This document shows, in pieces, positions 10,146-20,737 of a stretch of 64,000 nt of DNA. Position 1 is the first letter of the stretch, and every line of letters begins with the position of its first letter. Below the pieces are notes generated by a model. That model searched no databases, was not told where the DNA came from, and was given only the letters and a program-made list of their open reading frames with translations. A program made the position numbers and the translations under genes. The stretch is taken from positions 35,800,982-35,864,981 of the forward strand of contig NC_067126.1 of assembly GCF_021347895.1 (NCBI RefSeq), read 5' to 3'. Source of the DNA: Acanthochromis polyacanthus (taxonomy: Eukaryota > Chordata > Actinopteri > Pomacentridae).

Positions 10146-11684
10146 CTTTTAGATTCTCTCTTCTTAAAGTGTTTGGTGGTTTTAACCAGAAAGTGAAAAC
10201 ATGGAATTACACTGGAGATCCATTTTACTGTGAAATTCTTTCTTTTTCTTTTCTTCTTTGTTCTCTCTTAATCCTCTTTGTGCCTCTTTAATAATTTTTC
10301 TCATTTTCTTTTCCTCTCCAGCCTTATTTGCAACGACAGAGGAGACAAAGAGAGAAAAAAGGCAGAGCTGAGAGCAAAAGAAGAACAGAGAACAGATGTA
10401 GAAGTGGTAGAAGAAGTAATAACAATACTATAGTAACATTACAGTCGTGGTAATTCCAGTAGAAAAATGAGAAAACAGTCAATCACAGCATTGACGAGAG
10501 CTTCAATGAGTAGCTTTAGTTTATGACGCGTCCCATTTAATTTTTGGTAACGATGGAAATAGTAGATAGCGAGATTACCGGTTGCTGAAAAAATAACAGT
10601 TTATTTTAACAACGTTAATCCCATCACTGTCGATATAAAATGTTCCTTTATTTTCAACAACGTCAGTGTCAAAGTTAGAACTTCTTGCCTCAACTATTGT
10701 TGTTGAGGTAAAAGAACATTCTCCCTTAAAACATTCCCACAAATGAAGGATGCTCTCAATGCAACATTCAGCAAATGTTTTCACAACGATTTTTATTTCA
10801 TTTTATTGTTAGGGGGAAAAAAAGGTCTTTAGGAACTTTATCCTGTTTTTAAGAAGAACATTCTGGGGACTCGAAAAAGAACGTACGGCTAAAAAACGTT
10901 ATTTGAATTCAGCATAAATTTCTTAGATTGTTTCTCGAACCAACAGATTCTGGCTGGGTGACGGTAGAGGCAGCAGTTGTTGGAATACTGAAGAAGTAAA
11001 GTGACGGTAGTTTAACGATAATACTGCTTATTTTAAGTGCAACTTGTAGTATTGAGCCGCACAAGACTTTTATGAGTTTTCATGTTCCAAAGAGGCAGTA
11101 ATTGGGAATTACTGATGGCAGTAATGTAGCTGTGCTTGGTGTCGCACAGTAGAAAATTATCTCAGTACCCCGCTGTTAAAAATGATTTAAAACCTCATTT
11201 TATTAGTATCGGTACTGTAGGAATGACAGTTTTTAATTAAAGTCGTATTTTGTAAGAGTTGTGTCGCTTTGTGACAGTGGGGCTGTGAGCTTCCAATCCC
11301 TGCTGGAAGCTTTTTCTTCTTTCATAAGCAACACAACAGCTTCAATTATGACAAAATGAGAGGTTTAGTTGCAAATAAATGTGCTCCACGGATCGTCAAA
11401 GCAGATTTAAGAGCAGAATTTTGCTAGCATTGTCAACAGTCGGGGTGTTTTCGCCCTGCTGACCAAAGGAAACGCATCCAACCTGGCAAAACGTCTCTGA
11501 CAGATTTGTTCAAATTCAAACAGCGACAGGTTGAATTATTCTCTTAAATATTTGTCAAATGAGTGATATTTTCTGGGCGTGTGTGGAAGGTGAATTTTTT
11601 TTCACAATCTGAATTCACTGAAGCAATTAAGGCGGTTAAATTAGTCTTTTGGTGAACATTTCTATATGCAGACACATCGGTAAC
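9656..11684. other. Gene-free tract with one long microsatellite
   Basis: No gene seen. Contents are a (CA)n run at 10081-10144, purine-rich DNA at 10320-10420, and an area around 10570-10920 with repeated AACGTT/AACATTC motifs that may be an unrecognised old repeat. Confidence 0.5.
10081..10144 (+). repeat. (CA)32 microsatellite
   Basis: 64 uninterrupted bases of CA. Confidence 0.98.
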
Positions 11685-12232
11685 TAGGGCTGGCCCGAAT
11701 AGTGCTTTCTGGCCTCCGAATATTTGGGCCCTATTAAAGACGAATATCCGAAGATTCGTTCCACCCCATAACGTCCGACGAGGGGGGCTTGTGGCGGAGA
11801 CGGCCCGAATATTCGGATCCGTTCGTCTGGTCTCGGGTCCAAATTTTGCCTTCGTTTTGTCTTCAGTTAAACTGAAGAATTCCCAAACAGCGGAGGTCTT
11901 CAGCATCTTGTCTTGTGTTTATGCAACAAAGTGAAGCGTGACGTCAGAGTCGGCAGCAACCCGGGCATTCGGGTGGATGAGCAGAGATGAGCCGAACACG
12001 GGGGATGAGCCGAAGTGGGCCGAAGGCGAAGGGAAGAGACGAGCTCCGAATATTTTCGTCTGGGGGGAGGAAGGGGTGATCACATAGACATATGTGTATA
12101 TGTTATAGACATATGTGTATATGTTTATGTGATCACACGACGACATGAGCCGATATGAGTCGATGTGGGCCGAAGGCGGAGTAACGCAGCATATTCTTTC
12201 CGCTCGGTAACGTCCGACTGGGGGCGGGGGGG
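11685..12232. mobile_element. TAGGGCTGG-end hAT-like element, copy A (right end unclear)
   Basis: The left end TAGGGCTGGCCCGAATAGTG and the following CCCTATTAAAGACGAATATC match the start of the complete copy at 61948-62206. The TAACGTCCGAC block with its G-run occurs twice, at about 11769 and 12208. Between these lie repeated GAGCCGA/GGGCCGAAGGCG motifs and a palindromic AT block (12076-12136). The canonical right end is not seen, so the copy is rearranged or truncated. Non-coding. Confidence 0.65.
12076..12136. repeat. Palindrome enclosing two 21-bp direct repeats
   Basis: GTGATCACATA (12076-12086) pairs with TATGTGATCAC (12126-12136). Between them a 21-bp unit starting ATAGACATATGTGTATATG occurs twice without change (12084-12104 and 12105-12125). 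It lies inside copy A of the TAGGGCTGG family and is missing from the other copies. Confidence 0.9.
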
Positions 12233-12392
12233 TATCCGTGATTTCACAACACGAGTTATAAATGATCCACTGAACTCCTGCAGAACGAGTGAAAGTGGGT
12301 GACTCAAATGTGCAACAAAGTGCTGCTGCATCTTCGAAAAGAACGAGTGTGATATGTAAATGTGGAAAGATGTAAATGTATAAAGAACCTTA

Positions 12393-12440
12393 GGGTCAGT
12401 ATATAATTGTGGGACTTTCTGTGTGATAGTTGACATTTTT
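12393..12440. mobile_element. GGGTCA-end element, left-tip fragment
   Basis: AGGGTCAGTATATAATTGTG followed by GGACTTTCTGTGTGATAGTT matches the first 50 bp of the element at 2442-3100, then stops. Confidence 0.55.
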
Positions 12441-12705
12441 CAATATGAGTGAAGAGTTCCTCCTGGTTTGGTTGTACATAAAATTGTCAACAACTGTGCT
12501 ACAATAAGTAACTCCTGTTGTTTTATGGTTGCTTTGATATTTTGGGAACATTTTCTGCTTTTCTGATACATATTTTGGCCAGTCATAGTTCTGGTATTGG
12601 TGATAGAGATATAGTGGATAAGTGGAGATACTGGATGTAGTTAGAAGTGGTAGTTACCAGACACTCTAGGAACAAAACATGATGATTTCTTCTAAATTCG
12701 GAGTC

Positions 12706-12940
12706 TCATATAGGATGCAAATCTTCTGAAGGCCTCTTGTAGTCAGTCAGTAGGGTATTGATCCACACTCGTCCACCCCCAGCCTCCTTCTCCGTCCTCT
12801 GTTCCTTCAGACTGAGCTGTAAAATCAATGGGAAAACGTCCTGAAACAGCCGATCCAGAAGCCATCTGGCCCCGTTGGTCCTCGGAGACGGCAGCGTGTC
12901 CCCGGAGACGCCGGAGCCGAGAGAGAGCGAGAAGAAGCTC
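12706..12940 (-). other. Weak candidate exon on the minus strand
   Basis: On the minus strand a frame of about 75 codons ends in a stop at 12706-12708. It reads GDTLPSPRTNGARWLLDRLF, then QDVFPLILQLSLKEQRTEKE, and ends in DYKRPSEDLHPI. The segment is more GC-rich than its surroundings and the residue content looks protein-like. There is no ATG in frame before an upstream stop, so it could only be a spliced exon, perhaps with an acceptor at the TTGTGAG just upstream. An overlapping plus-strand frame of 118 codons lies in the same DNA. I recognise no family. Chance is still quite possible. Confidence 0.2.
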
Positions 12941-13402
12941 ACAACAACACAAAGCAAGTGTTAACTCAATAACAGATAAATCCTCAGGATGCGACACGTC
13001 ATGTGGCCGTTACATAAGAGAGAGGCAGGTGGAAGCACTTCAGACTGGATTTCAGGAGCATTTGGTCGTGGAGGTGTGTGATGGGCAGCAGATCATTTCA
13101 CTGTTTAACGACTTGTTCTGTTGTGATTCAGATTTTGCAGAACTATGGTTTTTCCTTCAACACATCATTCCTCAGTTTTTATAAAAACAGTTTCAGTGTC
13201 CTTTGACATTTAATAGCGGCATCTTAATCATCTCAAAGCTGAAACAAAGAGCCAGACTTCATCCCTCTCAATGTTTGGTCAAAATTAGAGTTTCAAATTC
13301 TAACCTTTATTGTTCCACCCTAAGTCAGCCAATTAATGGCATTTATAAGAGTTGCTAGATGTGTTCTGCAGGGACTAAAAGTAGAATCTTTTTGACTACA
13401 AA

Positions 13403-13970
13403 CCAACTGAACCCCCCAGAAATGCAGTTAGAATTGAAAGACGTGTTGTCTTTTTAAAAAATCACCAAAATTACACCATTTATCAGAGCAAGAAACTGTA
13501 AAAACAGAAGGAATCGTATGAATTAGAACTTTCTGACGGTCTTTGAACTACTCATCTGTGATATGCTGTTTGATCAGGAGACACATCTCAGCTTAAAATT
13601 AAGTCATACCTGAAGTCAGCGGTCTCCAACTTTTTTAGCACCGCGGATTGGAATCACACAGAAAGCAAAGAAGATGAGAATGGACTTTTTTTTCACTACA
13701 ACAAAGGAAAACAGTTGTAGTTATTTAACAGTTATTATGCTGTGATTTTACTGGTCCGGCCCAGTGGAGATCAAACTAGACTGAATGGGGAACCTGGACT
13801 AAAATGAGCTGGACACTCCTGATTCATGGCACGATAAGACATTTCTGAGTTCTCGCTACTTCTCTGTGTTTCTGCTGTTTCCAAAGAGGTGCAGGACTTT
13901 GCATTGCAGTGAAACATTAGCTCACAGTGATAGAGAAAAGAGAAAATGAAAGAAACATGAGAGAAAATGA
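13403..13970. mobile_element. Diverged CCCTCTGAACC-family element, interrupted
   Basis: Matches the element at 23661-24194 in two parts. Part one is 13403-13616: TTTTTAAAAAATCACCAAAA, CACCATTTATCAGAGCAAGA and ACTCATCTGTGATATG. Part two is 13822-13970: GAGGTGCAGGACTTTGCATT followed by GCAGTGAAACATTAG. A hAT-like insertion (13617-13821) separates them. Termini are degraded. Non-coding. Confidence 0.55.
13617..13821. mobile_element. hAT-like MITE with unlike ends
   Basis: The left end is CAGCGGTCTCCAACTTTTTT then AGCACCGCGGATTGG, which belongs to one widespread hAT repeat type. The right end is TGAGCTGGACACTCCTG preceded by TTTTACTGGTCCGGCCCAGT, which belongs to the CAGGGGTGTC family found at 31711, 36612 and 39061. 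The 8-bp flanks do not match. It is either a recombinant of two hAT families or the remains of two adjacent insertions. Confidence 0.55.
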
Positions 13971-14441
13971 AAGCAAAAGAAATACAGTATGAAGGTACAA
14001 GAAAAGGGAAAGCAAGAAGGGATGAAGACGAGATGACAGGATGAGAACATGTCAAGAAGTACAGACCCATGTGTGTGACAATAGGCCCAATTATCTGGTA
14101 AGAATCCCATTTAATACAACTCTGCTGCCCGTCAAATGTTTTAAGAGCTCGGAAATTATTTCTACCATCTGATCCTTTAAAACAGATTTCAATTTGCTGT
14201 AACAAACAAAAGATCCATCATGTCTGACCCTGAACCCAGAGGACAGAAAGGTCACATTAAATTAATCCCTGATTGGCCAATAATAAACATCCACACTGTC
14301 CTTAAACATCTGGAACCACGACTCATTTTTAAAGTCTAAATATGTATTTCAATCAAATCTTTGACACTCCATACAGCCCAGAGTCCCTTCTGTCCTGCAG
14401 CAGGTTGTTTCAGAATCCACTTGCATGAAATTTCATGTACC

Positions 14442-15013
14442 GTTTTTGTCATTTTGTGTTTAATTTTTGTCATTTTGTGCTTAATTGTTTTCATTTTGTG
14501 TTTAGTCTTTGTCATTCTGTGTGTCATTTGTGTCATTTTATGTCTGATTTGTGTCATTTGTGTTTTTCTGTCATTTTGTGTCTCATTTTTGTCATTTTAT
14601 GTCTTAGTTCTATCGTTTTGTTTCATGTTTTTCTCATTTTCTATTTAATTTTTGACTTTTTGTGTTTCGTTTTTGTCATTTTATGTTTAATGTTTTGTCA
14701 TTTTGTGTCTTGTTTTTGTCATTTCATGTTTAATTTCTGTCATTTTTGTCTCATCTGTCATTTTTTGTTTTGTTTCTGTCATTTTGTGTTTAATTTTTGT
14801 CATTTTGTGCTTAATTGTTTTCATTTTGTCTCATTTTTGCCATTTTGTGTTTAATCTTTGTCATTTTGTGTATCATTTTTGTCATTTTATGTCTGATTTG
14901 TGTCATTTTGTCTTGTTTTCGTGTCTCACTGTCATTTCATGTTTACTTTTTGTCATTTTTTGTCTCATTTCTGTCATTTTGTGTTTAATGTTCTCATTTT
15001 TGTCACTTTTTTT
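14442..15013 (+). repeat. T-rich minisatellite, unit about 20 bp
   Basis: Imperfect tandem units of the form TTTTTGTCATTTTGTGTTTA and TTTTTGTCATTTTGTGTCTC repeat roughly thirty times. The strand is strongly asymmetric (T/G rich), which creates long spurious reading frames in several frames. The same unit occurs at 16548-16660 and inside the hAT-like elements at 32035, 36790, 39261 and 59750. Confidence 0.9.
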
Positions 15014-16547
15014 TGCTGGTTGTAAATATTCCAGCTTTAAACTGGCTTTACAGTTTGCAAACTGTTGCTTTTAAGTGTCAATTATCATCATTAGTGTTGA
15101 AAAATGACTAAGAAATCTGCACTATTCATGGACACCTGGTCTGATTGGACCCTGGGACACACCTCCAGCCAATCAGAAGACGGCTTAATGAATAATGGAA
15201 GGTAACTGCTGCACCTGGAGACGTGGAAGTCCGAACAAAGTGGGTTTAAACTGGAACATGATCCTAAATGGGAAGCAAAACATGAAAAACTGTCTCCAAA
15301 AATTAATTTCCTCTAAATCTCCATTCTCCTTCTTCACTGCTGACCGACAAACATCACATTTCCAGTGTTCTGAAACTCTGGCTACAGAAATCGTTTCCAT
15401 TTGATCAGATTTTCGTGATGGATTCCTCTTCGAAGCCGCTCGCTCTGCAAAGCTGCAATTTCAAAAATCTCAAAGAAGCTACAAACACAGAGGAGGTGGG
15501 ATGTAGTTTTAACAGCACAAGAGGGACCTCCTTCACTCTAATCCAAAGATCGCTTTTTTTCCCCTTGTTTTCCACAATTCCATCTTTCAGATCATGTACA
15601 GAGTTCAAATCCCCAAACATGGAACCGACACGTTAAAAACTGCGTGGGATCAGTTCAAACCGGTTCTAATACAAATCATCTAAAGTCCAACCTCTTGATT
15701 CTCTGCCAGCTTGTTTTGGAGAGAAGTTAAACAGAATTGTCTCTCTGGGAAAAGAGAAAAGAACGACTTTTATTACTCAACAGAAAAAAAACACAACATT
15801 GAAGATGCAGATTGGAGGAATTGATGGTAGAACTGTAGAGAAACTACAATTAGCTCAAATGGAAACGGCTTTTATTCACTTTAACTTTTACTGTGAAAGA
15901 TGTAGAGTTTATGGAGGAACCTGACTTTCCAAAATTAGATCAACGATGATGTGTTCTACAGACGTAACGTTCCTGAAGATGAAGTCTACTGTAAAAAATG
16001 AATATTTTAACCCAATTTTTTTTAGAAAAACTTACTGTTAGTTTAGAGATGTTCCACGTTTTTGTTAAATTGCAGTTAATAACTAACAGAATCACAGAAA
16101 AAAACTGTCAATCAACATCTGTGAATAGTTTCTAAATTCAAAATCTGTAGTTTTAAGTTTGATTTTAAATTCATACTGTTTTTGCTGCATAGTATTAATT
16201 CACAGATATTTGCTGTTATTCTAAAAAAGTATGTATATTCAGGATTGAAGAATGGTAGATAAAATCAATTTACACATTTTTTACGTTTGGTAAAATTTCA
16301 GATAATATCTATTGAAATCCCAGAAAGAAAGTATTACTTTACATGCTGACTTAAAAAAAATGGGGGAAAAAATAAAAAATTTAAAATCTCTACATCAAAA
16401 TTCTGCAGTTTTCTATATGATCATTTATTTTTTCATTGTTTTACATTTGACTGTAAAATGTAAAAAAAAAAATCTGTACAAACAAGTGATATTTTACAGA
16501 TATTTGCTGTTATTTAAAACAACACAACTTTCAAACTCAGTGTGAGT
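15014..16547. other. Gene-free tract; start duplicated at 16670
   Basis: The first 100 bp (GGTTGTAAATATTCCAGCTT to about 15112) recur at 16670-16772. The rest is AT-rich DNA with overlapping chance frames on both strands near 15185-15636. No gene supported. Confidence 0.5.
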
Positions 16548-16772
16548 CAGTCATTTGTCATTTTGTTTCTCATTTTTGTCATTTTGTGTTTAATTGTCAT
16601 TTTGTGTCTCATTTATGTCATTTTATGATTAATTTTTGTCATTTTGTGTCTCATTTTTACAACTTTTTTGGTGGTTGTAAATACTCCAGCTTTAAACTGG
16701 CTTTAGAGTTTGCCAATTGCTGCTTTTTAATGTGAATTATCATACTTAGTCGTGGTGAAAAGTGACTAAGAA
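16548..16772 (+). repeat. Second copy of minisatellite edge and flank
   Basis: A short run of the TTTTGTCATTTTGTGTCTCA unit (16548-16660) is followed by GGTTGTAAATACTCCAGCTT and TTAAACTGGCTTTAGAGTTT. This duplicates 14950-15112 including the non-repetitive flank, which supports a 1.65-kb-spaced segmental duplication rather than independent expansion. Confidence 0.75.
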
Positions 16773-17205
16773 CAACTATTCCTGTGTTCATGTGGGTTTT
16801 TCATTTCTTACCATAAAGAGCGTGTGAGTTCTGCTCATTAGCGCTGCTGTGGGGATGTTTGGCATGAGTGGGAGTTAAAACCAGGAGGATGTTTATATTT
16901 ATGGTGAGATGGGGAAAAAGAAAAGCTGATAATGGTGGATTTTTTTTAGCTGCACAAACAGAAAACACAGGGATAAAGTTGTGAACTGAGCAGGAGGGCA
17001 GATGGAGCTGCTCTCTGACGCCACATGGAGACCACATGGAGGAGGATGTGCTGCTCTTCACCTCCATCCTACCTGCTGCTGACGCTCGGCTGCTGCTTTC
17101 TGCAGATTCACTCCACTGTTTTCGTCTGTTTTCCTTCTCCGGCAGCAGCAGCAGCTCATGCTTTGCCTCCTCTCTGCCTGTGCAGCCTGTAATGACTGAG
17201 AGAGG
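16773..17205. other. Upstream flank of klf7 promoter
   Basis: No repeat family. Sequence becomes less AT-rich toward 17040, with CTGCTGCTG-type runs. Frames of up to 108 codons on both strands (17036-17362 on +) are GC-driven and have no recognisable content. Distal promoter function is possible but not shown. Confidence 0.4.
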
Positions 17206-17213
17206 AATGCTGC

Positions 17214-17600
17214 TGCTTTTATATAGGCCTCTAAAAATAACTCACCCCTCAGCGCCATCTAGGGCCGGACTGACAGCCCCTACCGGCCAATCCCGGCCCT
17301 GCTTCACCGCCGACTCCGCCCACTCCCTCTGTCTCAGCGCCTCCTTAATTGGACGCCAGTGACATCATCAACCCCATTTGCCTTATTAGGTCACGCATGA
17401 AATTGATTGACAGCTGGCTCCGCCCCCTCGCAGCGCCGGTCGCCTGGATTGCAGCGGGGTCCAGTCTGCTGCTGCTGGAGGAGCAAACCTGGCAACCTGG
17501 CGGCTCGAGCGGAGACCGATTGGCAATCTGGCAATGCGGAAATAGATCTGGCGCCCCCCCACCCTCCCTCCCGATCCCGGACTGAGGAGAGAGGCGTGAC
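17214..17600 (+). promoter_or_regulatory. klf7: klf7 promoter region, CpG-rich
   Basis: CpG-dense DNA lies just upstream of the klf7 start. Sites seen are a TATA-like TATATAG at 17220-17226; a MEF2-type CTAAAAATAA at 17231-17240; CCAAT at 17287-17291 and its inverse ATTGG at 17348-17352 and 17519-17523 (NF-Y type); GC boxes CTCCGCCC at 17314-17321 and CCGCCCCC at 17420-17427 (Sp/KLF type); a CRE/AP-1-like TGACATCA at 17360-17367; and an E-box CAGCTG at 17411-17416. The transcription start cannot be fixed from sequence. The last ATG before the coding start is at 17534 (a three-codon upstream frame), so the 325 bases before the start codon are ATG-free, as expected of a leader. Confidence 0.6.
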
Positions 17601-17861
17601 AGAGCCAAGCAGAGAGGAGAGGGGATTGCACTGACAAAGATAAAATAATCAACACTTTTCTTTTCCTCTTTTTCTTTTTTTTTTAAATTGAAAGTGCTCA
17701 GGTGCGCACGTCTGCAGCTGGGCTCCTCCGGCGGTGGTTTTCTATTTATTTGTCAAGTCTAAGAAGAAGAGGAGAGAGGAAAAAGAAGAAGTGCGTTTTT
17801 ATTCTCGTTTGGATTCCGGACTTCTTTCTTTACGGACTTCTTTTTCTTTCTTGCATCAAGC

Positions 17862-17963
17862 ATGGATGTGTTGGCGAATTACAGTATTTTCCAGGAACTC
17901 CAACTCGTTCATGACACTGGTTATTTCTCCGCGATGCCTTCCCTGGAGGAGAACTGGCAGCAG
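17862..17963 (+). CDS. klf7: Kruppel-like factor 7, first coding exon (partial gene)
   Basis: KLF7 is a nuclear zinc-finger transcription factor that binds GC/CACCC boxes and acts in neuron and other progenitor differentiation (established knowledge). This exon gives the first 34 residues, beginning MDVLANY and continuing [17 protein letters not shown] (residues 8-24) and [10 protein letters not shown]. That is the conserved acidic N-terminus of the KLF6/KLF7 pair. Val-His-Asp at 16-18 matches KLF7, while KLF6 has Val-His-Glu. The exon stops after Gln34 at a GT donor (CAG|GTCAGA), phase 0, the same place as the mammalian first intron as I recall it. Start chosen because the context is strong (A at -3, G at +4) and the family starts here. 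The activation domain and three C-terminal C2H2 fingers are not in this window, so the gene continues beyond 64000. Paralogue a or b cannot be told from 34 residues. Confidence 0.92.
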
Positions 17964-17965
17964 GT

Positions 17966-20170
17966 CAGAGAATGATGCCGTTTGTATCACTCTGTTTTTT
18001 TTTTGTTTTTTTGTTTTTTATCTAAAAAGGGGGGGAAAGACTGTGCTTAGAGTAAAAACTGGTTTGGGATGTTTTCCGTGAGCTGCTTTGGGGTTTCTTT
18101 GGGGTTTCTATCTGTGTGTTTTTGCGCTCCGGAGCCCCGTGTCTAGTTGCGTCTTTTTTTCTCGCTCACATGGAGCACGGCGAGGTCCGCTGACAGGAGA
18201 AAACACGCACACACGCACACACACGCACACGTAGAGGGAGTGGGGTGAGGACGGGGAGGAGAAGGGGGAGGATACAGAGAGCTTTACGCACTAATGGCAC
18301 TAATGGACACAACAGCGTCTCCAAAAAAGAAAAAAAAAAGAAAATGCGTAAAAATACGCAGATTTACGCACGAACGAACGGTCCCTTAAGTGTACCTGAG
18401 CCACGCTTAAGGCTTAATTAAACCCCTTAAATCATTAATTTAAACGCAGGAGCATGACGCCATTGCTCTGTGAAATCCCTCATGATGGTCTCCAGGTTTT
18501 TAGAAAAGCCTCAGAAGAAGGTGCATCCACATAAACCGGAGGAAAACCTCTTAAATGCTGCGGGATGAAACCGTAAAACGCAGGTGGTGAAGCTGAAAAC
18601 GCTGGTGTTTCTCCAAGGCTGAGGTTTTGGGGGATTTACAAGCCAGAGATGGGGCAAACATAAGAGCTGAGGGAGATCTCATTCAGCTGTTTTACCTTTT
18701 AAAGTTACTTACGTTGCTTCTATTTCACTTTAATCCCAAAATAAAACCTTTAAGAGGCTTTCGTGGGTTTGAAACAACAGATTTCTTGAAACTTTGGGTG
18801 TCTTTTTTTTGCTCTGTTGTATAGAATAAGACAGAATTTAAGCTGCTGAGACTCTTCAGTGAGAGTTGACTGGAGGTGGACGTGTTTTTTTTGGAGGATC
18901 TGAACGGTGGAGCTGCTGCTGTTTTTAGTATGTCTGCTGTGATCGATAGACTGGTCTGCTCGGATTATCTCCGTCTCTCTCTCACACACACTGGCTGTGG
19001 AAGATGGACACATGCCTAATAGCAAGTGACTTGTTCTTAAATAATATATCCACATCTGCCACTGTTTGTTTGCAGATAATCCTGCTGAATTATGCACATC
19101 ACCCGGTGTAGAGCATACAGCAGACACAGCATAAACCTGTATTTAACATGTGAAACCTCTTTTTATTGCTTTAAAACAGATTAAAGGTTGATTTTCCACG
19201 TCCAACCGCATGAGTTTTTGAGGAAATCCATGTTTCAGAATCTCTGTGAGGATGGGAAAGCCTCAGAATGTGGCATAAAGAGCCTGTTTGAGCTTTTCAA
19301 GAAGAGAATTCAATAAGAGAAGTCTCCCCCCATTGAACTTGAGAAATGGAAGCTGTTAATTGGAAGCCATCTTCAGCCACATGTGTGAGTGCAGAAGTGT
19401 GTTTTCATGCTATTTAATTCTCAGTACACTCAGAGCCTCCCAGTGGAGCCCCGCATGGCTCAGAATCTGCTCACATGCTGCCGTTTTTTTGTCCGTTCTG
19501 TGTCTTTGAGAGGCTTGAACCTTGTGTGCGTTTGTTCCTTCAAACTGCCTTTCTCCTCCCCGACTGCCTCACTGACACCAATCCACACCGTCTCCTCCTA
19601 TTTTTAGTGCAAACACACATAGTTTCATCCTCCTGTAACCTATTTTTCCTCGTCTGTTATCATATTGTTAATTGATTGAGGGCGGTTAAGGAGAGAAGCT
19701 AATTAGGGCCAGTCTGCAGCGTTCACTCCTCTGGGTTTGTGAGAAAACGATAAATGTGGAAACCTGACTTATTGGTTTCCTTATTAATGTTTACTGATGG
19801 ACATTCAAGGCACATGTTCCCATAGCAAATCTTGCAAAATTAAACCTGCAATTTGCAGAAATAACACCATGAACTAAGAAACCCGAGCAGCAGCAGATTG
19901 CATAACATCTGCTTTTACTGGGAGTCAGTAACACACCTCCTCAAAATGTGCAACAAACGCTACAATCATCCAGGTAAACAGTTGCCTACGCCACACGGAA
20001 GGAGCTAACGGTGCCCTCTGGTGGACAGGTTGGTCACAACAGCACAACTGCCAATAGAAACAATCTCAGTAAACAGGCCTTTAATCTTATAAAACTCATT
20101 AACTGAGCATTCACAGCCTTCTCCAGATAATCCACAGCAATTCTCATAGATATTTTGGCTGAAATTAAAT
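17966..20170. other. 5' intron segment without repeats
   Basis: No transposon family recognised. 17966-18500 remains CpG-rich and includes a short CACACG run (18206-18230), and could hold intronic promoter-proximal elements. 19310-19760 is balanced, with TTAATTGGAAGC and GCTAATTAGGGCC motifs. No coding exon found. Confidence 0.45.
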
Positions 20171-20177
20171 GCAACAT

Positions 20178-20737
20178 AAAGGGTAGTTAGTTATTTTCAA
20201 TCATATTTTGCCGGACTAATTAACACAAAATGCCCCGCAGGTAGGGCAGATGACACTCCCGACTACCAGTGTTCTCCTCTCTGTATTTTTGTGCAGAATA
20301 AGTTAATCCATTGGCTTTAAGCGTTGCAGGTTTAGAGCAAAGGTTAGATGCTGTATCTGTTTTAGATCTGGAATGAAGATGGGGTTGTAAACGCTTACAG
20401 GGTCTGAGGATCAGACTAATTCCTGGGTAGGTACTCAGGAAGAATCTGGGGTGCTGATAAAATCACAATTTGAGGGATAACCTCCCTAAACTGAGTTAAT
20501 TTTTGAGAGTTTAGGCGATATTTGTGAAAAACTTCTGTCACTGTAATAGGAAATGCTCTTCTAAGATGCATTTTATATGGATTTTTTTGCACGGAGTTAC
20601 TTTTAAAGTTGAATATAGTCTTTTTATTTTCCCCCCTTATGGATATTGTATATAACTAACTAACTAAAGGGTAGTTAGTTGTTTTCTATCATATTTTGCC
20701 AGACAAATTTACACAAAATGCCCCTCAGGTAGGGCAA
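20178..20737. repeat. Direct duplication of a 72-bp segment, 488 bp apart
   Basis: AAAGGGTAGTTAGTTATTTT through CAGGTAGGGCA at 20178-20248 recurs at 20666-20737 with about eight substitutions. Both copies are followed within 50 bp by GTGCAGAA. This may be an old tandem duplication or two ends of an unrecognised element. Confidence 0.75.

Noticed and set aside
12828..13184. 118-codon plus-strand frame
   Set aside because: It overlaps the minus-strand candidate, has an Arg-rich start from GC-rich DNA, and lacks motifs. Both cannot be real, and neither is proven.
17036..17362. 108-codon frame over the klf7 promoter
   Set aside because: It spans the CCAAT/GC-box region, has no motif, and an overlapping minus-strand frame is also open.
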